DNA of 64,000 nt from JANNYA01 sp031422315 (GTDB taxonomy: Bacteria > Pseudomonadota > Gammaproteobacteria > Xanthomonadales > SZUA-5). Positions 9,516 through 18,452 of the stretch are shown here, in pieces (position 1 is the stretch's first letter; each line of letters opens with the position of its first letter). The DNA lies in the NCBI GenBank assembly GCA_031422315.1, contig JANOQN010000019.1, positions 1 through 64,000 on the forward strand, read 5' to 3'. Both the position numbers and the translations under genes were made by a program. Below the pieces are notes generated by a model. That model was given only the letters and a program-made list of their open reading frames with translations, did not search any database and was not told the origin of the DNA.

Positions 9516-10415
9516 ATGTTCAAGCACTCACTTGCTATCGCGATTGCGCTAGTTTTCGCGTTTTCACATTCCAATGCAGCAATACCGGCTGAGGCCGCGG
9601 CCAATGCCGAAGCCGATCCGCGCTCCGAACTTGCCAGCAAAGCTGCCACCGGTGAGCCACAAGCCATGCATGATTATGCGGATGACTTAGATGAAGGCTA
9701 CTCGGGCAAAGTCGATCAGCCTGAAGCGCTGAAATGGTTTGAAAAAGCGGCCGCTAAAGGTCATATCGATTCTGCAGCCCGAGCCGGCTATATGTACGAT
9801 TTAGCCGAAGGTACCGAAGAAAATAATGTGCGTGCGGCGCAGCTTTATTTGCAGGCGGCAAAGGGTGGCGATGACGTTTCGCAGTTCAATTTAGGTTTGA
9901 TGTATCAAGATGGCGAAGGCGTCAAACAAGATTTAGATCGCGCGCGCTTTTGGTATGAAAAATCCGCTGCGCAAGATTATTCCAGCGCGATCTACAGCCT
10001 TGCACTGCTGTACGACAACGGCACTGGCGTCAAAGCCGATAAGCTCAAAGCCATTGAGCTCTATACCAAAGCTGCGGACATGGATAACGCCTCCGCGGCC
10101 TACAACTTAGCCATTATGTATGACCAAGGCGAAGGCATTCCAGAAGATGATTCTAAAGGCATAGATTTTTATACTGCCGCCGCCCGTTTGGGCCATGGTG
10201 ATGCTTGCTTCAATCTCGGCGTAACCTACCGCGATGGCGATGGTGTGCGCGAGCAGCCCGCGCGTTCGTACTATTGGTTCACGCTGGCCGAAATCCTAGA
10301 ATCAGAGGACTCAGATGTCGAACGCAAGGCGATGGCCCGAAAAATTTCAGCTGAAGAAAAAAGCAAAATGGATACAGAAGTTGAGGAATTTCAGGAGCGG
10401 TATTTGGGGAGTTAG
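9516..10415 (+). CDS. Exported Sel1-repeat (TPR-like) protein
   Basis: About 299 residues. The ATG at 9516 follows TTTAAGGA and gives a good signal peptide (MFKHSLAIAIALVFAFSHSNAA); an in-frame ATG 60 bases upstream lacks both. Six or seven Sel1 repeats of about 36 residues follow (YNLAIMYDQGEGIPEDD, FNLGVTYRDGDGV). Sel1 repeats form a helical solenoid for protein-protein contact, here in the periplasm. The partner is unknown. Neighbours do not suggest an operon: the kinase ends about 100 bases upstream and the next gene is convergent. Confidence 0.85.
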   Translation: MFKHSLAIAIALVFAFSHSNAAIPAEAAANAEADPRSELASKAATGEPQAMHDYADDLDEGYSGKVDQPEALKWFEKAAAKGHIDSAARAGYMYDLAEGTEENNVRAAQLYLQAAKGGDDVSQFNLGLMYQDGEGVKQDLDRARFWYEKSAAQDYSSAIYSLALLYDNGTGVKADKLKAIELYTKAADMDNASAAYNLAIMYDQGEGIPEDDSKGIDFYTAAARLGHGDACFNLGVTYRDGDGVREQPARSYYWFTLAEILESEDSDVERKAMARKISAEEKSKMDTEVEEFQERYLGS

Positions 10416-10443
10416 TATCTGAATTACTTAAATCACCTAACTA

Positions 10444-13400
10444 TTACTGCGCGCAACCGCCGACCTTACTCAAGTTAAGCTGACCTTGAAGGTTTTGCAT
10501 CGGCGCAGCATGCTCTCCGCCGTCAAATCGGTATTGCAAAGTAAGCTGATTGCACCCTGCGACTTTAATCTCTGCTGTGCCAATGGCTTGGGTAACGGGA
10601 ATGGCTCGGTGCTCCAGGGATGTTCCAAGCGTTCGATGTATCTTGACACTTGCGCTGCCATCTTGCTGCCACTGGCCTTGCAAGGTAAACCAAGTTTGCT
10701 GTTTTTCATCGTCGGCCAACTGCGCTGGATCATAGGTAAACCAGCCGGCAAAAAAAGGTGTTCCAGGCGCGCCCTGGTTTGTTGCCAAAGTAATTCCTTG
10801 GCCGCTTTGCAATGGATCATGCCAAGTGCCAGCAGCGGTTGCGGGTGTTGTGGGCGTCTGGCAATTTCGGTTGGCCAACAACACTGCGGTTAGCGGCATG
10901 CTTGACCATTCGGTGTTTGTGTTGCTTGGCGAAGGATTGAATCGGTAGTCCAAACTGCCCAGTCCGCAGGCGTGAAACTGCAATCGCGCTTGACCAACGG
11001 GAATGGACTGCGTAATGGGTTGGTTTGCAAAATTGCCACCGATGTTTTCATAAATTGTGAGTGCTAGCGTTTTGCTGTTGGCAGGCGCTGGGGTGCTTTG
11101 CAACGTAAACCACTGCAATCGACTAGGATCCATCGCCTGTTGAGTGGGTCTAGTACGGCGAACTTCCGATTGCGCAGTAAACCAGCTCATGAATAAGCTG
11201 TTACCAATTTGGCTGTAGAACAAGCCTTGCCCCGGTTGACTTGGGTTGTGCCAAATGCCGGTGTGCTGCGGGCTCAACGCATTAGGTTCAGTGTCTGACG
11301 GTGCAATACGCCTACGTACTGTTGGGCGTAGCGCGCCGCTAGGGGTGGCGTTCGTGCCCGAGAATACGAGCGCGCCGTCTTGCATTAACTGCGCCCCTGC
11401 AATATAGCGATCTGGCCAAATGCCCTGCGTGCGCCTCGCAATCGGAGCACCGCTATTAGCGTTGATCGTGACGATATCTACGTCTTTCATTGAGTTAATT
11501 CCGCCAATCCAGACCGTTCTATCGTCTGTACTAACTGAAAATAGCGGCTTGCTAATTTCGTATTGCGGCAATCTCAGCGTTTGGGTCCATGCTTCAATGC
11601 CAGTCGTTCGATTAAACTTGCTCAGCTGCTGGTTTTGCTGAGTTGTGGGGCTAATTTGCGCTAACCGGTCGTAATCGTTGTAACTCATTAAGTAGATAGA
11701 CGCATCGTTGATACGCATTTCAACGCTGCTTTTGCTATCGAGCCCGCTCGCTTCACCTTGCCAGCGCAAACGTCCGGAAAAATCGCGCCACTGTACTAGG
11801 CTTTTTTGCTCACTTGATGCCGAGCCTAGAAGCAGCATAAAGCCATCTGAGCCGACGATAATTTCAGGCAGTGCAGCCAACTGTAGTTCCGCAAGTGCAA
11901 GTACCCACACTTGCTTAGCCAAGCTATCAAAGCGAGCCAACGCAGGCTTATTTTCATGGACGATTTTTGCAATAAATCCGCCGGTTAGCAGCTGAGTTGG
12001 GCTAGGTTGCGTGGCGGGCATCGGGGCGCGAGAAACGATCACACCAGCGCGATCAAGCTGGATGAGCTCGCTCGGCAATTGCAATCTTGAATTGAATATC
12101 ACTTCGGCCCCGTTTGCCGTCAATGCCAGCGCTGAATTGAAGGAGGCCGGGCTGTTCAACACCTGACGAAACATCAAGCTGCCGTCGGTAAGTTTCCAAC
12201 ATACCAATGAAGTCGCGGTGGCTGTAAATGGAGATTCCAGTTGGCAAAATCTATCTGCGTCAAGAGAGGGACTTAGCCCCACACGATAGCCGTTCGCACC
12301 ATTTAACTCCCATAGTTTTTCCCCGCTTGGCGAATACGCGCTCAAGCGGGCTTCTCGCTTAGAAAAATCCTGATTTGCACGTGGGCTGTCTGCATAAGAG
12401 CGATTGGTGATGTGCAGCACCACGCCGTTCGGTGCAGCAAGCAGCGTGATTGATTCGGCGGAGCTTAGGCGTTCGTCGTTGATGGGCAAGCTGAGTGCGA
12501 TGGCGTTGAGCGCGCTATCTAGCCTCGTCAGTTTGCCGTCTGGATCAATCCAAACCACGTTTTTTGCTGGGTCTAACGCCAAGGTGGATTTCTGTATCCG
12601 TTTCGGAATGACTCGCTTTGCCCGAATCTGATAGCGCTCGTCAAGGGCTAGTAGTGTTTCTTCGCCTTTGAATTGATTTCTGAGCGAAACAATCCAACTG
12701 TTGTCGTTAGATCTAACTATGGTGCCGCTCACTGCGCTATTGCCAGCTTCAAGTAACGGCGGGCTACTAAGGATTAAATCGCCGTCAGCGTTGAGCGTGT
12801 GCAGCGTCAAATGGCTTTGCTGATTCGCGATCGTCTGGGTGAGCAAACTGGCATCACCATTGGCTTGAGTTACCGCGTCCAATACAGTTGTGATGGCTGC
12901 TGCTGCGCCGTTAGCTGGGCTAGGAAATGGACTGGCAATTCGAGTTCGGTATCGTAAAGCCCCACTTCGGTTCAGCCGAAGTGACTGCACCACAGCGCCC
13001 GCAGCGCCTAGAACCAAGACTTCCTCGTTTTCAAGCAAATAGGGTTTGCCAACAAACGTGCGATCAGCATCTTCATATTGCCAGCGAATACTGCCATCAG
13101 TGTTCAAGTGTGCGACTTTGCTGGCCTCAAAGCTTTCTCGAGTACCCACATTCCAGGTCGCAATCGCGCCTATTCCCCAACTTACATTGGCGGCCAAGCC
13201 AATGGATTGCAGCGTGCGCGTTGTTGTTATGCTTAATTGCGGCCCGGTAAAAACCTGCCGCTGCTCGCCGGTTTCACCGCTGAGCCTCGTAATTCCCCAT
13301 AGACCACTTATCCAAACCGACTGGTTCGCGTCAACTGCCACGGCAATTATTGAAGCAGCGCCGCCATAGCGAAAATCTTGCCGCCAGCGGGTTGCTCCTG

Positions 13401-13836
13401 TTGCATCAATGCGGGTGAGCACACTTTGAGTCGTGTTGATAAAAGTCTGAATGGCTTGATTGGCGATATCACGAGGCGCAAACATATCAAGCGGCGAACT
13501 ATAGCCGTCGACATAAATCAAGCCGCCGTTCGCTAGCGGTGCGAGCTTGGCATTGACTAGGTTACTAAGGCTAGCGTTGTGCTTTGGTGCAATTAGGCGC
13601 GGTAAAAGCTGTGCGTCGAGCTGTATTAAAAATTGGCTGTTGCTTGCATAAAGTGCGCCATTTGCATCGTTTTGCACGGAGTCTAGGACGAGCGCAGTGG
13701 CAGTTGGCGTTTCGACTCGATCAAAGTCTGGCAAATCTCCAGCAAAGACCGCTGGCGCTGCGCAAGCCAAGCCTATTCCCACCCATCGATAAAAACGACT
13801 TTGATAACAAGGATTGCAAATTAGGTTGGCTGACAT
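10444..13836 (-). CDS. Large secreted beta-propeller-like protein with two C-terminal WHxPxQxGQG domains
   Basis: 1130 residues. The N-terminus is an export signal ending AAPAVFAGD. Residues about 40-850 contain many PQQ-like blade motifs (ATRWRQDF, GSIRWQYE, GEKLWELNG, GRLRWQGE), which suggest one or more beta-propellers. Two copies of a roughly 130-residue domain follow: GIWHNPSQPGQGLFYSQIG...FMSWFTAQS and GTWHDPLQSGQGITLA...FAGWFTYDP, each with later Cys pairs. I recognise this W-x-N/D-P-x-x-x-G-Q-G domain from secreted Xanthomonadales proteins, where its function is undefined. A few hydrophilic loops are very low in G/D repeats, unlike FG-GAP. No enzyme residues can be assigned. Confidence 0.75.
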   Translation of the reverse strand: MSANLICNPCYQSRFYRWVGIGLACAAPAVFAGDLPDFDRVETPTATALVLDSVQNDANGALYASNSQFLIQLDAQLLPRLIAPKHNASLSNLVNAKLAPLANGGLIYVDGYSSPLDMFAPRDIANQAIQTFINTTQSVLTRIDATGATRWRQDFRYGGAASIIAVAVDANQSVWISGLWGITRLSGETGEQRQVFTGPQLSITTTRTLQSIGLAANVSWGIGAIATWNVGTRESFEASKVAHLNTDGSIRWQYEDADRTFVGKPYLLENEEVLVLGAAGAVVQSLRLNRSGALRYRTRIASPFPSPANGAAAAITTVLDAVTQANGDASLLTQTIANQQSHLTLHTLNADGDLILSSPPLLEAGNSAVSGTIVRSNDNSWIVSLRNQFKGEETLLALDERYQIRAKRVIPKRIQKSTLALDPAKNVVWIDPDGKLTRLDSALNAIALSLPINDERLSSAESITLLAAPNGVVLHITNRSYADSPRANQDFSKREARLSAYSPSGEKLWELNGANGYRVGLSPSLDADRFCQLESPFTATATSLVCWKLTDGSLMFRQVLNSPASFNSALALTANGAEVIFNSRLQLPSELIQLDRAGVIVSRAPMPATQPSPTQLLTGGFIAKIVHENKPALARFDSLAKQVWVLALAELQLAALPEIIVGSDGFMLLLGSASSEQKSLVQWRDFSGRLRWQGEASGLDSKSSVEMRINDASIYLMSYNDYDRLAQISPTTQQNQQLSKFNRTTGIEAWTQTLRLPQYEISKPLFSVSTDDRTVWIGGINSMKDVDIVTINANSGAPIARRTQGIWPDRYIAGAQLMQDGALVFSGTNATPSGALRPTVRRRIAPSDTEPNALSPQHTGIWHNPSQPGQGLFYSQIGNSLFMSWFTAQSEVRRTRPTQQAMDPSRLQWFTLQSTPAPANSKTLALTIYENIGGNFANQPITQSIPVGQARLQFHACGLGSLDYRFNPSPSNTNTEWSSMPLTAVLLANRNCQTPTTPATAAGTWHDPLQSGQGITLATNQGAPGTPFFAGWFTYDPAQLADDEKQQTWFTLQGQWQQDGSASVKIHRTLGTSLEHRAIPVTQAIGTAEIKVAGCNQLTLQYRFDGGEHAAPMQNLQGQLNLSKVGGCAQ

Positions 13837-13962
13837 TGTGTTTTTCTGGCTAAAACTCCTTGAAAGCTTAGCACAGCGCTATTCAAATGCTTTGCCAATT
13901 GCACATCTTCATAGCCCCCAAATGCGCTATTGTTAGATCATTAGCGTATTAGATCGAGTGCA

Positions 13963-14730
13963 ATGAACGCGTTTTCGCCAGCAGAACGAATGGCCGTGCA
14001 CGGTGCGCAGCCGATGCCGCTTTATCATCAAATTTTTCAGGTGCTGCGGCAAAAGATAGAGGGCGGCGAGCTGCGCCACGGTGAGCGGTTGCCGAGCGAG
14101 CTGGAAATTGCCGAGCAGCTGGGCGTCTCACGAGTCACGGTTAAGCGCGCGCTGGATGAATTGGAAGCCTCGGCCATGGTAGATCGCAAGCGCGGTCGCG
14201 GCACGCAAGTGACGTTTCGCTATGAGCCGAAAATGCTGCGTGCGCCATTAACTAGTATGCTGGAAAGCCTTTCCGTCATGGGCCGCGAAACCAGCGTTTC
14301 GGTGCTCAGTTTTGAACGCGTGGGCGCACCGGAAGCGGTCGCGAACGCGCTAAAAATTCCAGTTAATGCCCCGGTAGATCGGGCGATTCGGGTGCGCGCC
14401 AGCGCCGGTTTGCCGTTCGCTTATTACGTGAGCCACACCTTGCCGCTGGGTGACGGTTTTAACGCCAAGAGTCTTAAGACGCACCCCAGGTTGGAGCTGT
14501 TTCAAATGCTCGGCGTACGTTTGAAAGAGGTCGATCAAATTATCAGCGCCTGTGCCGCCAGCGCTGAAATGGCTAAGGCGCTGGATGTCGGGCTCGGCAG
14601 CGCCTTGTTGCAATTGACCCGCATATATATTGACGCGCAGCATCGCCCGGTCGATCACTTGCTCGGCTTTTATCGGCCAGATCGCTTTCAATATCATATG
14701 CATTTGACCGCACCCGAGCGTAAGCGATGA
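13963..14730 (+). CDS. GntR-family (HutC/UTRA) transcriptional regulator
   Basis: 255 residues. The N-terminal winged helix-turn-helix (about 18-85) contains PLYHQIFQVLRQKIEGGEL and LPSELEIAEQLGVSRVTVKR, the GntR signature. The C-terminal UTRA effector domain (about 100-245) has the HutC-type strand pattern ending RIYIDAQHRPVDHL. This class usually represses a nearby catabolic operon until a small carboxylic ligand binds. The obvious target is the hydratase pair immediately downstream on the same strand. No operator was identified by eye. Confidence 0.9.
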   Translation: MNAFSPAERMAVHGAQPMPLYHQIFQVLRQKIEGGELRHGERLPSELEIAEQLGVSRVTVKRALDELEASAMVDRKRGRGTQVTFRYEPKMLRAPLTSMLESLSVMGRETSVSVLSFERVGAPEAVANALKIPVNAPVDRAIRVRASAGLPFAYYVSHTLPLGDGFNAKSLKTHPRLELFQMLGVRLKEVDQIISACAASAEMAKALDVGLGSALLQLTRIYIDAQHRPVDHLLGFYRPDRFQYHMHLTAPERKR

Positions 14731-14848
14731 GAATTCCAATTCTAAATCGAATAGCCAACTGCGTAGTCTCGCTGCGGTCTCCTAGACGTATATTGAGTAC
14801 GCCCTCGTCGATCCTCGCTTCGTCTCCTTGTTATCGTCTTGATTTAGA
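14731..14848. repeat. AATTCCAATTC / GCTGCGGTCTCC repeat, copy 1
   Basis: Starts GAATTCCAATTCTAAATC and ends in the imperfect complement GATTTAGAAATGGAATT. The middle contains GCTGCGGTCTCCT, ACGTA...GTACGCC and TCGTCGATCCTCGCTTCG. The same core blocks recur at 53484-53590, so this is a dispersed element. The right end provides TGGAA just before the GTG start of the hydratase large subunit. Confidence 0.75.
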
Positions 14849-14863
14849 AATGGAATTAATGCT

Positions 14864-16153
14864 GTGCAGAAGATGACGCTGGCTGAAAAAGTCATTGCAC
14901 GCGCGGCCGGGCTTGCGCACGTGGTGCCGGGGAAGATCGTAACGTGCCAAGTTGACTTGGCGATGATGCACGATTCCGGCGGGCCAAGGCGCGTCGATAG
15001 CAAGCTGCGTACGCTTGGTGCGCCAATTTGGGATGTCGATAAAATTGTGGTGGTGAGCGATCATTACGTGCCCGCGGTCGATGCGGATAGCGCGCATATT
15101 CTGCAATTCACCCGCGGCTGGGTAGCCGAACATGGCATCAAGCACTTTTACGATATGCGCGGCATTTGCCACGTGGTTTTGGCCGAAGGCGGGCACTTAA
15201 CGCCCGGCATGTTTGCCGCAGGCGGTGATTCGCATTCGCCCACGGGTGGGGCGTGGGGCGCGTTTATGGTTGGCATTGGCGCGACCGAAATGGCCGGTGT
15301 GTTAGTGACAGGTGAGCTGTGGGTGCGAGTACCGCAAACGCTGCGCGTGCTATTGCAAGGCAGCTTAGCAAATGGTTGTTCGGTTAAAGATGTGTTGCTG
15401 CATTTGTGCGCGCGCATTGGCTTAAATAATGATTATCGAGCTATCGAATACGCGGGCAGTGGCATGGCGGATTTGCTGATGGCCGAGCGCATGACGCTGT
15501 GCAATATGGCTGCCGAACTGGGCGGTAAAACTGGCATCATTGCGCCCGATGCGCGCACGATCGCCGCGCTTAAACTGGCCGGTCGGCAAGACGCTGTACT
15601 TGATCCTTATTGGTGTACCGATGCGGAAGCGTTGGTCGAGTGTGATGTCATTGTCGAACTAGGCGAACTAGTGCCGCACGTGGCCGCGCCGCATTCACCG
15701 GCTAACTCGGTGCCAGTGACAGAAATTGGCAGACAAAAAATAGACCAGGCCTACATTGGCGCATGTACCGGCGCAAAGATTGAGGACTTGCGCATGGCCG
15801 CCAGCGTTTTGCGCGGACAGCAGGTTGCAAATAGCGTGCGATTGCTAATTGCACCGGCCTCAGTCGCGACAACGCAAGCCGCGATTGCTGATGGTACGCT
15901 CGCGACGCTTTTGGCAGCAGGCGCGATTTTACTGCCCACTGGCTGCGGCGCATGCGCGGGTTTAGGCGCAGGCATTTTGGCCGGCGGTGAGGTGTGTATT
16001 GCTTCAACCGCGCGCAATTTCAAAGGCCGTATGGGCGCATCCGATAGCCACGTGTATTTGGGCTCGCCCTACACGGTGGCGGCAAGCGCCATCGCCGGCT
16101 ACATCGCAGATCCACGCGATTTTTTACTGACTAACTCAAAGGCATCGGCATGA
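14864..16153 (+). CDS. Aconitase-family hydratase, large subunit (LeuC-like)
   Basis: 429 residues. This is the iron-sulfur subunit of a two-subunit hydro-lyase that moves water between neighbouring carbons of a hydroxy-acid. Motifs: HVVLAEGG, GGDSHSPTGGAWGAF, and the three cluster cysteines in IGACTGAK and TGCGACAGL (the last two as C-x-x-C). Length and motifs fit the short 3-isopropylmalate/homoaconitate dehydratase group rather than housekeeping aconitase. With no leucine-pathway genes nearby and an acyl-CoA dehydrogenase downstream, a catabolic substrate such as a branched C5 dicarboxylate is an inference, not shown. The start may be the GTG at 14864 (TGGAA upstream) or the ATG at 14873. 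Confidence 0.8.
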   Translation: MQKMTLAEKVIARAAGLAHVVPGKIVTCQVDLAMMHDSGGPRRVDSKLRTLGAPIWDVDKIVVVSDHYVPAVDADSAHILQFTRGWVAEHGIKHFYDMRGICHVVLAEGGHLTPGMFAAGGDSHSPTGGAWGAFMVGIGATEMAGVLVTGELWVRVPQTLRVLLQGSLANGCSVKDVLLHLCARIGLNNDYRAIEYAGSGMADLLMAERMTLCNMAAELGGKTGIIAPDARTIAALKLAGRQDAVLDPYWCTDAEALVECDVIVELGELVPHVAAPHSPANSVPVTEIGRQKIDQAYIGACTGAKIEDLRMAASVLRGQQVANSVRLLIAPASVATTQAAIADGTLATLLAAGAILLPTGCGACAGLGAGILAGGEVCIASTARNFKGRMGASDSHVYLGSPYTVAASAIAGYIADPRDFLLTNSKASA

Positions 16154-16668
16154 CTGTTTTGACTACTTCGCCGCTGATTCGCGGCCGCGTGTTTGTGTTC
16201 GGCAATAACATTGACACGGATTTGCTCGCCCCAGGCGCGTACATGAAAGGCCCGATTGAATTGCTCGCGCAGCACTGTTTAGAAGCGATCGCACCGAGTT
16301 TTGCCAGCAGCGTGCAGCCTGGCGATATCGTGCTGGCAGGCGCCGGTTTTGGCATGGGTTCGTCGCGTGAGCAAGCTGCGCAGGCGCTGAAAATATTAGG
16401 GGTAGGCTGCGTTTTAGCAAGCGGATTTGCTCGTATTTTCTATCGCAATGCGATCAACTTGGGCCTGCCTGCACTCGAGTTCGATGCGCCTGATTTTGCC
16501 AGCAATGGCGATGAGCTTGAAGTCGACTTGGCAGGCGGCACGGTGCGTAATTTAACGCGCGGCACGCACGCGATTGCCAGCCCAATGCCGGAATTTTTGC
16601 GGGTTATTTTGGCCGATGGTGGGCTTATGCCGCATCTGGCGAAGCGATTGGGGCGGAGGGAAAGATGA
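16150..16668 (+). CDS. Aconitase-family hydratase, small (swivel) subunit (LeuD-like)
   Basis: 172 residues; its ATG overlaps the stop of the large subunit (ATGA), so translation is coupled. The swivel domain motifs are FGNNIDTDLLAPGAYM and the substrate-binding loop GFGMGSSREQAAQALK. Together with the large subunit it forms the active heterodimer. The specificity loop cannot be read to a substrate by eye. The gene runs into a repeat element straight after its stop. Confidence 0.85.
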   Translation: MTVLTTSPLIRGRVFVFGNNIDTDLLAPGAYMKGPIELLAQHCLEAIAPSFASSVQPGDIVLAGAGFGMGSSREQAAQALKILGVGCVLASGFARIFYRNAINLGLPALEFDAPDFASNGDELEVDLAGGTVRNLTRGTHAIASPMPEFLRVILADGGLMPHLAKRLGRRER

Positions 16669-16682
16669 TGCGGCAAAAACGA

Positions 16683-16885
16683 CACCCTCTCCCCAACCCC
16701 TCTCCCATAAAGGGAGAGGGGCTAAAACCGGCATCTGCTCGAACAAAGGGAGAGGGACTAAAACGACACCCTCTCCCCAACCCCTCTCCCATAAAGGGAG
16801 AGGGGCTAAAGACAGCTTCTGGCGTTGATCGAAGCCCAGATAAGCTCCCCTCTCCCTTTATGGGAGAGGGGTTGGGGGAGAGGGT
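16683..16885. repeat. CCCTCTCCC inverted-repeat element, copy 2 (double)
   Basis: Two left arms (ACACCCTCTCCCCAACCCC) and one right arm (GGGGTTGGGGGAGAGGGT) enclose hairpins around CCCATAAAGGGAG and CTTTATGGGAG. Between them a 36-base unit (GGGAGAGGGGCTAAAACC followed by a variable part) starts to repeat. It separates the hydratase genes from the acyl-CoA dehydrogenase. Confidence 0.85.
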
Positions 16886-16950
16886 ATGACAGGCATCATC
16901 TTAACGTTGATCATTAGTAACCTCATTTAAAATTAAACTAAGGAACCATC

Positions 16951-18135
16951 ATGCAACAACCGACCCCGGCCAAAGTCAATCACTGGAGCCTAGATGATGA
17001 AGCCCAGCTCATGCAAACCATCGAACGCTGGGTGGAACGCGAGGTAAAGCCGATTGCGCGGGAACACGATCATGAGGATAAATATCCGCACGCGCTGGTC
17101 GAGCAAATGAAGGAGCTTGGACTGTTTGGCGCCACGATTGCGCCGGAATACGGTGGCCTAGGTTTGCGCGCATCTGCGTACGCCAAAATCGTGATTCAAG
17201 TGGCGTCCGCTTGGATGGCGCCGGTGGGTATTTTTAACTCACATTTGATTATGGCGAGCGCGATTGAGCGCTGCGGTACCGAGGAGCAAAAGCAGCGCTA
17301 TTTGCCGCGTATGGCGACCGGCGAGCTGCGCGGTGGCATCGCGCTGACCGAGCCGAACGCGGGCTCTGATTTGCAGGCGATTCGCACGGTCGCCAAACTA
17401 GATGGCGATCATTACGTGGTGAACGGCTCGAAAACCTGGATCACCAATTCCTTGCACGGCCATATGGTGCTGCTGCTGGTTAAGACTGACCCCGATGCCT
17501 CGCCACGCCATAAAGGTATGAGTATGTTTATTGCGGAGAAAACCGGCGGTTTTATCGTCTCAAAAAAGATGAAAAAGTTAGGTTACAAAGCAATTGATTC
17601 GTGCGAACTAGCGTTTCAAGATTATAAAATCCCGGCCGACAATTTACTCGGCGGTGTTGAAGGCCAGGGCTTTTATCAGACAGCCGGTGGCTTAGAACTT
17701 GGGCGTATCAATGTGGCGGCGCGCGGGGCAGGCATTGCAGTAGGCGCGTTGGCGATGGCGCTTGACTACGCGCAGCAGCGGCAAGCCTTTGGAAAACCCA
17801 TCGTCGAGCACCAGGCGATTCAGCTCAAGCTAGCTGAAATGGCCGCGCGCGTCGAGGCCAGCAAGCTGCTGATCGAAAGCGCGGCAAATAAATATGATTC
17901 GGGTGAACGCTGCGATTTAGAAGCCAGCATGGCGAAGTATTTTGCTACCGAAACTGGCGTATTTTGCGCCGAACAGGCGATGCGAATTTTCGGCGGCTAC
18001 AGCTATTCAACCGAATACGAAATCGAGCGCTTTTTCAGAGATGCCATGCTGATGTGTATTGGCGAAGGAACGAATGAAATCCAACGCATTATCATTACCA
18101 AACAGCTGGTGGAGCGCAGTAAAGCGAAGAAGTAG
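16951..18135 (+). CDS. Acyl-CoA dehydrogenase
   Basis: 394 residues, the usual length. An FAD enzyme that introduces a trans-2 double bond into an acyl-CoA, passing electrons to ETF. Motifs: GGIALTEPNAGSDLQAI, KTWITNS, RGAGIAVGALAMALDYAQQRQAFG, and the C-terminal MCIGEGTNEIQR, in which Glu of GEG sits at the usual catalytic-base position. AAGGAA precedes the ATG. The family resemblance is to short/branched-chain members. The upstream GntR regulator and hydratase may share its pathway, though a repeat of about 200 bases lies between. Confidence 0.9.
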   Translation: MQQPTPAKVNHWSLDDEAQLMQTIERWVEREVKPIAREHDHEDKYPHALVEQMKELGLFGATIAPEYGGLGLRASAYAKIVIQVASAWMAPVGIFNSHLIMASAIERCGTEEQKQRYLPRMATGELRGGIALTEPNAGSDLQAIRTVAKLDGDHYVVNGSKTWITNSLHGHMVLLLVKTDPDASPRHKGMSMFIAEKTGGFIVSKKMKKLGYKAIDSCELAFQDYKIPADNLLGGVEGQGFYQTAGGLELGRINVAARGAGIAVGALAMALDYAQQRQAFGKPIVEHQAIQLKLAEMAARVEASKLLIESAANKYDSGERCDLEASMAKYFATETGVFCAEQAMRIFGGYSYSTEYEIERFFRDAMLMCIGEGTNEIQRIIITKQLVERSKAKK

Positions 18136-18186
18136 GTTGACAGAGACCGCCTTCAACGCAGATTGAAGTTTGTTTGCTCCCAAAAG

Positions 18187-18310
18187 CCTGTTTGCTCCCC
18201 TCTCCCTTTATGGAGAGGGGCTGGGGGAGAGGGTGTGTTGGTGCCCCAAATTCGAGGCAATCCCGTTGAAACCCTCTCCCCAACCCCTCTCCCATAAAGG
18301 GAGAGGGGCT
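18187..18310. repeat. CCCTCTCCC inverted-repeat element, copy 3
   Basis: Same arms as the copies at 7959 and 16683, here with the outer orientation reversed: CTCCCCTCTCCCTTTATGG ... then ACCCTCTCCCCAACCCC ... GGGAGAGGGGC. It lies just after the acyl-CoA dehydrogenase. Confidence 0.8.
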
Positions 18311-18452
18311 AAAACCGACAGCTACGCTAACCGAGGGAGTATGACTAAAACCGGCAGCTGTCCTAACCAAGGGAGGATGACTAAAACCGGTATCAGCACG
18401 AGCCAAGGGAGGATGGCTAAAACCGGCATCAGCGCGAGCCAAGGGAGAATGG
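18301..18452. repeat. 36-bp tandem repeat derived from the same element
   Basis: About four direct copies of a 36-base unit: GGGAGGATGACTAAAACC followed by GGTATCAGCACGAGCCAA or a close variant. Units begin with the end of the CCCTCTCCC element arm, so it seems to have grown by duplication from that arm. Read on the plus strand it codes a 12-residue repeat (GRMTKTGISTSQ), but there is no sign that this is translated. All units resemble each other throughout, so it is not a CRISPR array. Confidence 0.8.

Noticed and set aside
16574..16889. Open frames across the CCCTCTCCC repeats
   Set aside because: They code for low-complexity repeats such as HPLPNPSPIKGEG; translated repeat DNA, not genes.
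18301..18452. 36-bp array read as a CRISPR
   Set aside because: The whole unit, not only a repeat part, is similar between copies; no unique spacers and no cas genes.
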